Assembly: GCA_900550955.1 (NCBI GenBank)
Contig: URUF01000027.1
Coordinates: forward strand, 1-28,159
Source of the DNA: an uncultured Eubacteriales bacterium
GTDB lineage: Bacteria; Bacillota; Clostridia; Christensenellales; Aristaeellaceae
Length of the DNA stretch: 28,159 nt
Reading direction: 5' to 3'
Shown here: piece after piece, positions 16,667 to 23,005 of the stretch
Position numbering within the stretch: the stretch's first letter is position 1
How the letters are laid out: every line of letters starts with the position of its first letter
Translations under genes and position numbers: made by a program
Notes under the pieces: generated by a model
Database searches by the model: none
Told to the model about the DNA's origin: nothing
What the model saw: only the letters and a program-made list of their open reading frames with translations

Positions 16667-16678
16667 GCGTCCGCCCCC

Positions 16679-17692
16679 TTATTCCGCCTCGGGCGCGGCT
16701 ACGTAGCTCATCACATCCGAGGGATGGATGCCCACCGTAACCTGCTCGCCGGGCTCGTAGATATTGATGCCGTCGTTCTTCTCGATGGCCTTGATGGTTT
16801 GGCCGCCCGCCTGGATGTAGTACTTGATGTACAGGCCGTAGTACTCGCGGCTCTCGATCACGCCGGTCAGCTGCAATTCATCCGCGTCCTTGGGGCGGTT
16901 CACGCGGATGCGCTCCAGGCGGATGAAATGGTGCTTGCCCGCGTCCAGCTTCATCTGGCCCGCCACATCGTCCCCCAGGCGGTTGATATCGCCGATAAAG
17001 TTGCACACGAACTCCGTTTTGGAATGGTTGTACACCTCGTTAGGCGTTCCAATCTGCTCGATGAAGCCCTTGTTGAACACGGCGATGCGGTCGGAAAGCG
17101 TGAGCGCCTCCTCCTGATCGTGCGTTACGTAGATGCAGGTGATGCCAAAATCCCGCTGCATCTTTTTCAGCTCGTTGCGCAGCTGCACGCGCAGCTTGGC
17201 GTCCAGGTTGGAAAGCGGCTCGTCCATGCAGATGATGCTTGGGCCCGTAACCAGGGCGCGGGCAATGGCCACGCGCTGCTGCTGGCCGCCGGAAAGCTGG
17301 CTTACGGCCTTTTTCAGCTGTTCGTCGCTTAAATCCACCTTGTTGGCGATCTCGCGCACCTTGCGGTCAATTTCCTGCTTGCCCAGCTTTTGAATTTTCA
17401 GGCCAAACGCGATGTTGTCATACACCGTCATGGAGGGGAACAGCGCATAGCTCTGGAACACAATGCCGATGTTGCGCTTCTCAATCGGCACATGGGTGAT
17501 ATCCTCATCGTTTACGTTCACCGTGCCGCTAACCGGCTCGATAAAGCCGGTGATGGTGCGCAGCGTGGTGGTTTTTCCGCAACCGGACGGGCCCAGGAAG
17601 GTAAAAAACTCCCCCTCCTTCACATCCACGTTAATGTTATGAAGCGCCTCAAAATCACCGAACTTGACCACAATGTCCTTCAATTCAATCAT
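16679..17692 (-). CDS. ABC transporter ATP-binding protein
   Basis: This is the ATPase that powers the adjacent importer. The 337-residue protein has Walker A GPSGCGKTT (residues 34-42), the Q-loop at VFQSYALFP (Gln80), signature LSGGQQQR (133-140), Walker B IICMDEP (153-159), the D-loop SNLDAK and switch His191. A C-terminal TOBE-type domain (about 240-337) is typical of the Pot/Fbp/Mal ATPases. The frame is open upstream to 17866 but would run into the binding-protein gene; ATG 17692 begins the conserved MIELKDIVVKFG with GAAGGGGG before it. Confidence 0.95.
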   Translation of the reverse strand: MIELKDIVVKFGDFEALHNINVDVKEGEFFTFLGPSGCGKTTTLRTITGFIEPVSGTVNVNDEDITHVPIEKRNIGIVFQSYALFPSMTVYDNIAFGLKIQKLGKQEIDRKVREIANKVDLSDEQLKKAVSQLSGGQQQRVAIARALVTGPSIICMDEPLSNLDAKLRVQLRNELKKMQRDFGITCIYVTHDQEEALTLSDRIAVFNKGFIEQIGTPNEVYNHSKTEFVCNFIGDINRLGDDVAGQMKLDAGKHHFIRLERIRVNRPKDADELQLTGVIESREYYGLYIKYYIQAGGQTIKAIEKNDGINIYEPGEQVTVGIHPSDVMSYVAAPEAE

Positions 17693-17775
17693 GCTGACCC
17701 ACTGCCCCCTTCGCATTTGCAATGATATGGATATGGCGAGCCTGCTATCACAGGCCCGCCATAAGCCGTCGGTAC

Positions 17776-17813
17776 GGAGGGAACGCCAGGGGCTATCGCC
17801 CCTTTGGCCCTCC
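17776..17813 (-). terminator. Intercistronic stem-loop between binding protein and ATPase
   Basis: On the minus strand an outer stem GGAGGG/CCCTCC encloses AGGGGC-GATA-GCCCCT. There is no U-tract. In binding-protein ABC operons such hairpins often slow 3' decay or partially terminate transcription so the binding protein is made in excess. It is most likely an mRNA stabiliser or attenuator rather than a full terminator. Confidence 0.6.
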
Positions 17814-17832
17814 TGTGTTTTACGCGCGCCTG

Positions 17833-19041
17833 TTACTGGGCGGCAGCCTGGGTCAGCACGGACCAATCCAGGTTATCCCAATCGGGCTCGGCGGGGGCGG
17901 CGGTAGCGTCGGCCCAGTAGAAGCCCAGGTTGGTCATGATGTTGGTCCACTCGCTGGAATGGGCGCCCACGTACTCGGCGTAGGTCATCTCGGTGCCTTC
18001 AACCTTCTCCAGGGAGAAGTTCTTCAGGGTGTAAATTTCGGGGGTTTCGTCATAGATCTCGGCCACGGCGGCGGTGTTGCAGGGGAAGCTGTCAAACTCG
18101 TCAGCCCAAGCGGCCTGGGTTTCGGCGGAGCCGAACCACTCGGCAAAGGCCTTCACAGCCTCGGTTTCTTCCTCGCTGCGGCCCTCGCGGTCCAAAATGC
18201 CCAGGTACTCGGCGATGTAGTAGGTGCCGTCCTCAATGTCAACCAGGGCCCAGTTCTCGGGCTCCAGGGTGCCCTTCAGGGGGTTGGAGGAGCTGTCCGC
18301 CGCGGAGTCAACCTTGCCGTACAGGGAGGAGGAGTAGAAGGTGGAAACCTGCACGTCGCCGCGGTTCAGGGGATCGAAGCCATAGCTGTCGCCGGTGAAG
18401 TTGCCGTTGGCGCAGTACTTCCACAGCATCTTCCAGCCGTCAATGCTGATGCCGCCCGCCGGAGAGGTGGGATCGGTGTAGGCATAGAGCAGCGCGTTGT
18501 TGATGTTGGCGTTGGTGGTGCCGCCAACCTTGCCCTGGCGATACCACTTGTAGCCGCAATCCACGATGTCGGCCCAGTGCTTGAAGGAAAGCTTCTCGCC
18601 GTTGGTGCCCAGCTCGTCGTTGCGGTACAGCATAAGGATGTTCTGGATTACCAGGCCGTAGGCCTTGCCGTCGTACTTATACTGGCCCACTTCCTCAACC
18701 CAGCTGGGGGTCCAGTCCATGATCTTGAGGTTCTCATAGGTGCCGTTCACCAGCTGCGACCAGCGGGTTTCGTTCAGGCCGAAGATGATATCGCCGTCCT
18801 TGTTTTCATTGGCGGCCTGGATGGCGGCGGTGTCGCCAGAGATAACGCTGTTATCATCCATGGAAATGGTGAAGCCGGCGGCCTTAGCGGCGTTCTGCAG
18901 CCAGGTGGCGCGCTCGGTGGAGTTGGAGTTGGAGTAGATGCGGATGGTGTAACCGGAGTAGTCCTTGCCCTCGGCTACGGCGAAACTGCAAACAGACAGC
19001 GCAAGCGCCAAAGCCAGCAAGATCGAAAGGGTCTTTTTCAT
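17833..19041 (-). CDS. ABC transporter extracellular solute-binding protein
   Basis: This 402-residue secreted protein captures the ligand for the downstream importer. Residues 1-23 form a signal peptide (MKKTLSILLALALALSVCSF, then AVA before Glu24). A Cys at 18 is present, but Val precedes it, so a lipobox is doubtful. The mature part begins YTIRIYSNSNSTERATWLQNAA, the start of an iron-type/class-8 binding fold, and contains many Trp and Tyr. The conserved context of fused permease plus TOBE ATPase supports the Fe3+/organophosphonate/polyamine supergroup, substrate undetermined. AAAGGAGGAG precedes ATG 19041. It is the first gene of the operon, with its own promoter. Confidence 0.9.
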   Translation of the reverse strand: MKKTLSILLALALALSVCSFAVAEGKDYSGYTIRIYSNSNSTERATWLQNAAKAAGFTISMDDNSVISGDTAAIQAANENKDGDIIFGLNETRWSQLVNGTYENLKIMDWTPSWVEEVGQYKYDGKAYGLVIQNILMLYRNDELGTNGEKLSFKHWADIVDCGYKWYRQGKVGGTTNANINNALLYAYTDPTSPAGGISIDGWKMLWKYCANGNFTGDSYGFDPLNRGDVQVSTFYSSSLYGKVDSAADSSSNPLKGTLEPENWALVDIEDGTYYIAEYLGILDREGRSEEETEAVKAFAEWFGSAETQAAWADEFDSFPCNTAAVAEIYDETPEIYTLKNFSLEKVEGTEMTYAEYVGAHSSEWTNIMTNLGFYWADATAAPAEPDWDNLDWSVLTQAAAQ

Positions 19042-19101
19042 AATGATTTTCTCCTCCTTTATGGATTATGGAACGAGTCTGGCACCTTTTGGTGTTTGAT
19101 T

Positions 19102-19130
19102 ATTATAGCACAATGTAAAAAATGTGTAAA
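19102..19130 (-). promoter_or_regulatory. Promoter of the ABC importer operon
   Basis: On the minus strand TTTACA (19130-19125), a 17-bp AT-rich spacer and TATAAT (19107-19102) form a strong promoter. The leader contains a small CACC-AAAA-GGTG hairpin (19083-19094) before the Shine-Dalgarno sequence. Confidence 0.9.
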
Positions 19131-19152
19131 GCGGAAAGTAGGCAATTTGTTC

Positions 19153-19205
19153 CCTCCGCCTGGTTTGGGCATGGCAAAAAGCGCGGGAGGAAAGCTTCCC
19201 GCGCC
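19153..19205 (-). repeat. 53-bp direct repeat, copy 1, with terminator hairpin
   Basis: This 53-bp sequence recurs at 22893-22945 with one difference (position 19167 G, 22907 A). On the minus strand it forms GCGCGGGA/TCCCGCGC (19204-19181) followed by TTTTT (19180-19176), so it should terminate transcription coming from the gene at 19336-21504. Conservation extends past the hairpin and T-run by over 20 bp, including a GCC/GGC dyad, so it is more than a chance terminator. It marks the left edge of the AT-rich island. Confidence 0.9.
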
Positions 19206-19335
19206 CCTCTACCCCCAGTATACGCGCTCATGTCGCCCCTCAGCGGACAGGGATGCGCCTGAACAACTTGAGAAATATCATTATATGTTCATCCTTATTC
19301 ATAGACTTCGATTGCTCTCTTTAATCGCGAAATTT

Positions 19336-21504
19336 TTAGCTGTCTTGCTCTGCCAATACCATTTTGACGATTTGTTGTATGCGAGCGATAAATTGGCTGT
19401 CATTGTATTGCTTTGCAAAATATCGGTCGATCTCCAAAAGCATCTGATCATGTATTCCGCCAATTATATCTAGAAAGCTTGGGCCGGGGAAAAATAAGTT
19501 GGGCGCAATCTTCTCCTGATAGAAGCTGATGTCCTGCGGACTTACTATATATCGCCACCTTTGAATTTCTTCATATTCGGCATTGATCTCATCAAGACGA
19601 AACTGTGCTTCGCGTCGTATGGTATCAGTTGAATGGTTAAGTGCTGCTTGAGCTTTTTCTTGTGCTTCCTGTAGTTTTTTAGAATGGCTAGCATATTGAG
19701 GATGCTCAACAGGTGTGCTTTCACTAGGATAAAGAGCAATTCTATGCAGCGGACTCATATGCTCTAGCGTGTAGGCGATATATTCCATAGCCAAATCAAC
19801 ATTTTGGCTAAACGGATTCATTACATATAGTTTGAGTGAAGCTTTGATCGGCTGATCTTTGAAATGATTAGGTGAGAGTAATAGCATATGCTTACTAGCC
19901 CACGCACCGGTGTCCAGCAAGTCGGTTTCTGCCGGGTAAAAAATCCAGGCTTTTTCAGATCCATAGTCTGGATTTTTGCGTATGCACACATCGTCTAATT
20001 CTCGAAAAGAAGCGAGAAGTTCGTGAAACAATGGTGTGTCAAAGTCCAACGGTTCTTGTGTGTATTGATAATTGGCTATATAGTTACGAAGTAGGGTATC
20101 TAGTAGCCAGCGTTGAGGTGAGGCCGCACCGACCAACTGATACTGATCTAAGTCCTCAACGCTCAACGTGCGCCACGAGCGAAGCACATCCAGGAATTCA
20201 TCATAATGCATAGGAATCTGTTTTGTTCCAAATAAATCGTCCCAAGATTGAGAATCTATGGTGTCTGCGAAAATACTGATACCTACGGGTGCCGCAAACA
20301 GCTTCCCTTTATTTTTTACATTCGCGGCAATAGCGGGATACATCTGCTCGATCCTTGTTGCAATTTTAGGGTTGGCTGATAAATCGACAAAATAGCCCTT
20401 TTCGAGTAATGGTGTGATATCAAAATATTGCGTGTCAAGCACAAACAGATCGTAGTATGAACTCTGAGTTAAGAGTGCTTGAACCAAATCCTCAGATGTT
20501 TCAAAAAATTCGATTGGTTTTCGGATGGATACTTGCGGATACTCTTGAGAAAAGGAACGATTAGCCTCTGTATCGGGTATTCCGTAAATTGTCAGCGTAC
20601 GGATATCCGCCCGTTGCGATATATCATACGCAGCAACAAAGTCGATACCAGGTATGAGGTAGCGTCCTTGAGCAAGCATACCAGCACATGCTAAATCGTA
20701 TGTTGCAGAAACCGGGGTGAGCGTATCAAGATGTCCTTCCGTATCTATGGAATAAATTGCGCCATTACCGCAAAAAATCATCTTACCATCCTCGCACACA
20801 AACCCACTAGCTGTGCGTTCTAAATCAGCCACATAGTGAGCCGTATTTTGCCATGGGTCAAGTTGATATAGGCTCAGCGCTTCGATACCAAGTACGCCAA
20901 TCCATAGAGTATTGTCATCCTCAACGGCAAAATGATAGGCGTTTTCATACTTAAATTTGGTTTGCTTACCTGTTGCCAAATCAAAGCAGAAGATATAGGT
21001 GGTGCCAGGAACTTTTGCCTGCTGGTCGGTATGGATAAAATACAATTTTCCATTATACACACTGACTTCTTTAATAGGCTTGATATAGCGGAATCCATCC
21101 TCAATACGCGTCATATTCTCCCATTCCAAGAAGTAAAGGGGTGAAATGGATCCGTTCGCCTGTGTGTCAATTTTGTAGATTATACCATTCAATAAATTCA
21201 ATCCACACAAATAATTATCAATCTCTACAAGTACGGATATCGCATAGGTATTGTCGTCACCCTCCGGATAGCCATATTGGAAAGGAGAAAAAATTGTAGA
21301 AATCTCTTGAAACGATGTATCTCCTTCAGACGCAGCCACTAATCGTCCGTCGTTTGTGAGACCATAGATCGTTTCTTCTACAACCGTCGTAGAAATGAGC
21401 TCAGCGTTAAGCAAGTCAAGCGTGTAGTAGGACGTATCGGCATAGGCAGCCGGCAAGAAGCACCAGATTACCGTCAGTGTAATGAGAATAATTATACGTT
21501 TCAT
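19336..21504 (-). CDS. Secreted beta-propeller-like / solute-binding fusion protein
   Basis: This 722-residue exported protein has a signal peptide at residues 1-22 (cleavage after AYA). Residues about 25-300 contain repeated strand pairs such as YGLTNDGRLVAAS, VSVYNGKLYFI, NTLWIGVLG and GKMIFCGNGAIYSID, resembling blades of a beta-propeller. From about 302 (LTIYGIPDTEANRSFSQEYPQVSI) to the C-terminus the sequence resembles an extracellular solute-binding protein, including YDLFVLDTQYFDITPLLEKGYFVDLS. A charged helical stretch (about 625-665) may be coiled coil. CGGAGGTG precedes the ATG. No importer genes accompany it; the neighbour is an ABC-2-like membrane protein. Function unknown. The domain calls are by eye. 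Confidence 0.7.
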   Translation of the reverse strand: MKRIIILITLTVIWCFLPAAYADTSYYTLDLLNAELISTTVVEETIYGLTNDGRLVAASEGDTSFQEISTIFSPFQYGYPEGDDNTYAISVLVEIDNYLCGLNLLNGIIYKIDTQANGSISPLYFLEWENMTRIEDGFRYIKPIKEVSVYNGKLYFIHTDQQAKVPGTTYIFCFDLATGKQTKFKYENAYHFAVEDDNTLWIGVLGIEALSLYQLDPWQNTAHYVADLERTASGFVCEDGKMIFCGNGAIYSIDTEGHLDTLTPVSATYDLACAGMLAQGRYLIPGIDFVAAYDISQRADIRTLTIYGIPDTEANRSFSQEYPQVSIRKPIEFFETSEDLVQALLTQSSYYDLFVLDTQYFDITPLLEKGYFVDLSANPKIATRIEQMYPAIAANVKNKGKLFAAPVGISIFADTIDSQSWDDLFGTKQIPMHYDEFLDVLRSWRTLSVEDLDQYQLVGAASPQRWLLDTLLRNYIANYQYTQEPLDFDTPLFHELLASFRELDDVCIRKNPDYGSEKAWIFYPAETDLLDTGAWASKHMLLLSPNHFKDQPIKASLKLYVMNPFSQNVDLAMEYIAYTLEHMSPLHRIALYPSESTPVEHPQYASHSKKLQEAQEKAQAALNHSTDTIRREAQFRLDEINAEYEEIQRWRYIVSPQDISFYQEKIAPNLFFPGPSFLDIIGGIHDQMLLEIDRYFAKQYNDSQFIARIQQIVKMVLAEQDS

Positions 21505-21546
21505 ACATACACCTCCGTTTGTTGATATTTGCAGATGCCGGGGGCA

Positions 21547-22047
21547 TCAAACAGCACGCTTTTTTAGTCTTATTTTACAAGTAATCACATAAATTACAAA
21601 AAGTGAAATAATCAGGATCACAAGTTTATAAAAGCTTTCCTTTAAGGTAAGCCCATATTGAGCATTTTCTGGAAGATAATGTTTTAATTGAGCTAATGCA
21701 CAAGGTATCCATCTATAAACATCAATGCCTAGTAAATTGTAAGAAGTAATATTCATGAGAACACAAATAATAGCTATTATACTTCCCATCATATTCTCTG
21801 TTAGGGTATCCACTACCAAAACAACAAGCCCAAGGAACGTAAAAACAAGAGTTTGCAAGAAAAATTGAATAAATACCGCTTCGTACATTGAGAAATTGAT
21901 TAATATATCTATGTCGGGCAGCAGGTAAGCAGACCCACCATTTTTAATACTTTTGATCAAATATAACCATGTATCGGTTCGCTCCGAACTTGACTGGAAT
22001 GGATATCTAAACGCAAGCAGAACCAATAATATTGCTATAATATACAT
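21547..22047 (-). CDS. ABC-2-like membrane protein, probable frameshift at the 5' end
   Basis: From ATG 22047 this is a 166-residue hydrophobic protein with about four membrane segments (start to residue 14, then about 57-80, 86-104 and 137-160) and a basic C-terminus. It resembles permease subunits of ABC-2 exporters but is short. No ribosome site precedes 22047. Instead AAAGGAG (22095-22089) sits before ATG 22082, which opens MKELRSVFISRTCIL and stops at 22037-22035 in another frame. Joining the frames would give MKELRSVFISRTC...YIIAILLVLLAF, a typical permease N-terminus. It is either a one-base loss (pseudogene or assembly error) or translational coupling. It begins 50 nt after a strong terminator and has no ATPase partner. 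Confidence 0.6.
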   Translation of the reverse strand: MYIIAILLVLLAFRYPFQSSSERTDTWLYLIKSIKNGGSAYLLPDIDILINFSMYEAVFIQFFLQTLVFTFLGLVVLVVDTLTENMMGSIIAIICVLMNITSYNLLGIDVYRWIPCALAQLKHYLPENAQYGLTLKESFYKLVILIISLFVIYVITCKIRLKKRAV

Positions 22048-22097
22048 GTTCTAGAAATGAATACGGAACGCAACTCTTTCATGCGTACTCCTTTGCC

Positions 22098-22140
22098 ATA
22101 AAATTTGGGCTGGGAATACACTTCCCAGCCCAAATTTTAT
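22098..22140 (-). terminator. Long perfect terminator after the small secreted protein
   Basis: A perfect 19-bp stem (22098-22116 with 22122-22140) around a 5-nt loop has AT-rich ends and a GGGCTGGG core, so it can act in both directions. It lies 2 nt after the stop of the small secreted protein gene and should limit read-through into the membrane and propeller genes. Confidence 0.9.
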
Positions 22141-22142
22141 CA

Positions 22143-22547
22143 TTATGGGGTAAATGTTGCGTATACTATCAAACCAGAAGTTGCGGTGCTACTGTCATCC
22201 ATTTTACTCAAAAAATAGACAGGAGTAAAATTTCCAACGGATTTTGTGTAAGAATAATCATCGTCAACACCTTGGCGACTCCAAGTCCAGTAAGAACTAA
22301 CGCTGCCTGTGCTTGTGTTATCGATTCTGGCACGACCACCCCATACATATGTTGTGCTTACATTGGATTTGGAATCGTTGATTTTCATGTGCCACTTATT
22401 CGTTACGTTACTTTTAGTGGCGCTTCCAGATTGATGGGTAGTTGTGTAATTTGAAAAACTAGTATTGATTGTAACTGCCCATGCAGTCGAGCATGCAACG
22501 AGGAGAATGCAAACCAGCATGAACATAGCACAAATTCGCTTTTTCAT
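22143..22547 (-). CDS. Small secreted protein of unknown family
   Basis: This 134-residue protein has an N-terminal export signal (MKKRICAMFMLVCILLVACS, then TAWA). LVAC fits a lipobox, while TAWA before Val fits ordinary signal cleavage, so lipoprotein and freely secreted forms are both possible. The mature part is rich in Ser, Thr, Asn and aromatic residues (SNYTTTHQSGS, TTYVWGG, SSYWTWS, PVYFLSKMDD), suggesting a small beta-sheet protein; apart from the lipobox Cys it has no cysteines. ATG 22547 is chosen over ATG 22553 because AGAGGA is spaced for it. It is followed at once by a strong terminator, so it is probably expressed at higher level than the genes behind. I do not recognise the family; bacteriocin-like or surface roles are possible. 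Confidence 0.7.
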   Translation of the reverse strand: MKKRICAMFMLVCILLVACSTAWAVTINTSFSNYTTTHQSGSATKSNVTNKWHMKINDSKSNVSTTYVWGGRARIDNTSTGSVSSYWTWSRQGVDDDYSYTKSVGNFTPVYFLSKMDDSSTATSGLIVYATFTP

Positions 22548-22607
22548 TAACATTTCCTCTTTTCTCTATGCATATTATGGTGCAGCATGTAAGGTTGTCA
22601 TTATAAA

Positions 22608-22754
22608 TCACCCATTGGTATCATCCCCCATATATTCAAGACAATCTAAATATGCACCATTCTCGTGACTGAAACACAATTGTTCTGGAACAGACACCTC
22701 ATAGGAACCGTGAGCGCTTGGTATTCTCGCACAAATAACATCATACCGATAGAG
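22608..22754 (-). pseudogene. Possible coding remnant in the leader of the small secreted protein gene
   Basis: Between two stops (22757-22755 and 22610-22608) this frame reads as a protein-like, acidic 48-codon stretch including YDVICARIPSAHGSYEV, SVPEQLCFSHENGAYLD and CLEYMGDDTNG. It has no ATG and no ribosome site. The same frame before the upstream stop also looks peptide-like (NNGVVACITD). It may be the tail of a decayed gene, or chance. A second frame (ATG about 22780, 45 codons) is also open but lacks a ribosome site. Confidence 0.25.
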
Positions 22755-22819
22755 TCAATCTGTAATGCAGGCAACAACCCCATTATTTATTTGTACTAAC
22801 TATTCTTTCAGTTATATTA

Positions 22820-22848
22820 TATATAGTACATTTGGTTCGTCTTGTCAA
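22820..22848 (-). promoter_or_regulatory. Promoter upstream of the small secreted protein gene
   Basis: On the minus strand TTGACA (22848-22843), a 17-bp spacer and TATATA (22825-22820) form a strong promoter at the right edge of the island. Transcription from about 22813 gives an unusually long leader of about 265 nt before ATG 22547. The leader contains the remnant described at 22608-22754 and a TGTTC/GAACA dyad (22681-22692); I do not recognise a known riboswitch. Confidence 0.75.
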
Positions 22849-22892
22849 CGGGTTTTTCGGCACGAAAATCAATTTTCTGTAGGAAATTTCTA

Positions 22893-22945
22893 CCTCCGCC
22901 TGGTTTAGGCATGGCAAAAAGCGCGGGAGGAAAGCTTCCCGCGCC
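22893..22945 (-). repeat. 53-bp direct repeat, copy 2, with terminator hairpin
   Basis: This is the second copy of the repeat at 19153-19205, in the same orientation and differing at one base. On the minus strand the hairpin (22944-22921) and T-run (22920-22916) lie behind the flavoprotein gene and its first terminator. It marks the right edge of the AT-rich island. Confidence 0.9.
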
Positions 22946-22958
22946 TTTTCCGGCAAAC

Positions 22959-22987
22959 CGAAAGGGAGAGCCCTCGCGGGCCCTCCC
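22959..22987 (-). terminator. Terminator of the exported flavoprotein gene
   Basis: On the minus strand GGGAGGGCCC-GCGA-GGGCTCTCCC (one mismatch) is followed by a short TTT. It lies 18 nt after the stop. Together with the repeat hairpin at 22893-22945 it forms a tandem terminator. Confidence 0.8.
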
Positions 22988-23005
22988 CCAAGAGATTCTA
23001 TTCGC

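Larger units (their letters stand above)
19206..22892. other. AT-rich island between direct repeats
   Basis: Base composition and codon use change sharply here: the genes use many A/T-ending codons and AT-rich spacers, unlike the G/C-rich genes on both sides. The stretch is bounded by the two 53-bp direct repeats and holds three genes on the minus strand plus a possible remnant. No integrase, transposase or ATPase gene is visible. Acquisition by transfer, with recombination between repeats, is inferred. Positions 19206-19335 show no gene. Confidence 0.6.

Noticed and set aside
17722..19473. Open frame of 583 codons on the plus strand, Gly/Val-rich
   Set aside because: It mirrors the solute-binding protein gene on the minus strand, crosses that gene's promoter and the repeat, and has no recognisable domain.
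22143..22547. Assignment of the small secreted protein to the lactococcin 972 family
   Set aside because: The general look (export signal, Ser/Asn/Tyr-rich mature part, nearby membrane protein) is similar, but I cannot find the family pattern and the expected large membrane protein with ATPase is missing.
22681..22692. LexA-like site TGTTC-TG-GAACA
   Set aside because: Firmicutes LexA sites have GAAC-N4-GTTC; the arms here are in the opposite order and the spacing is wrong, and no SOS gene follows.
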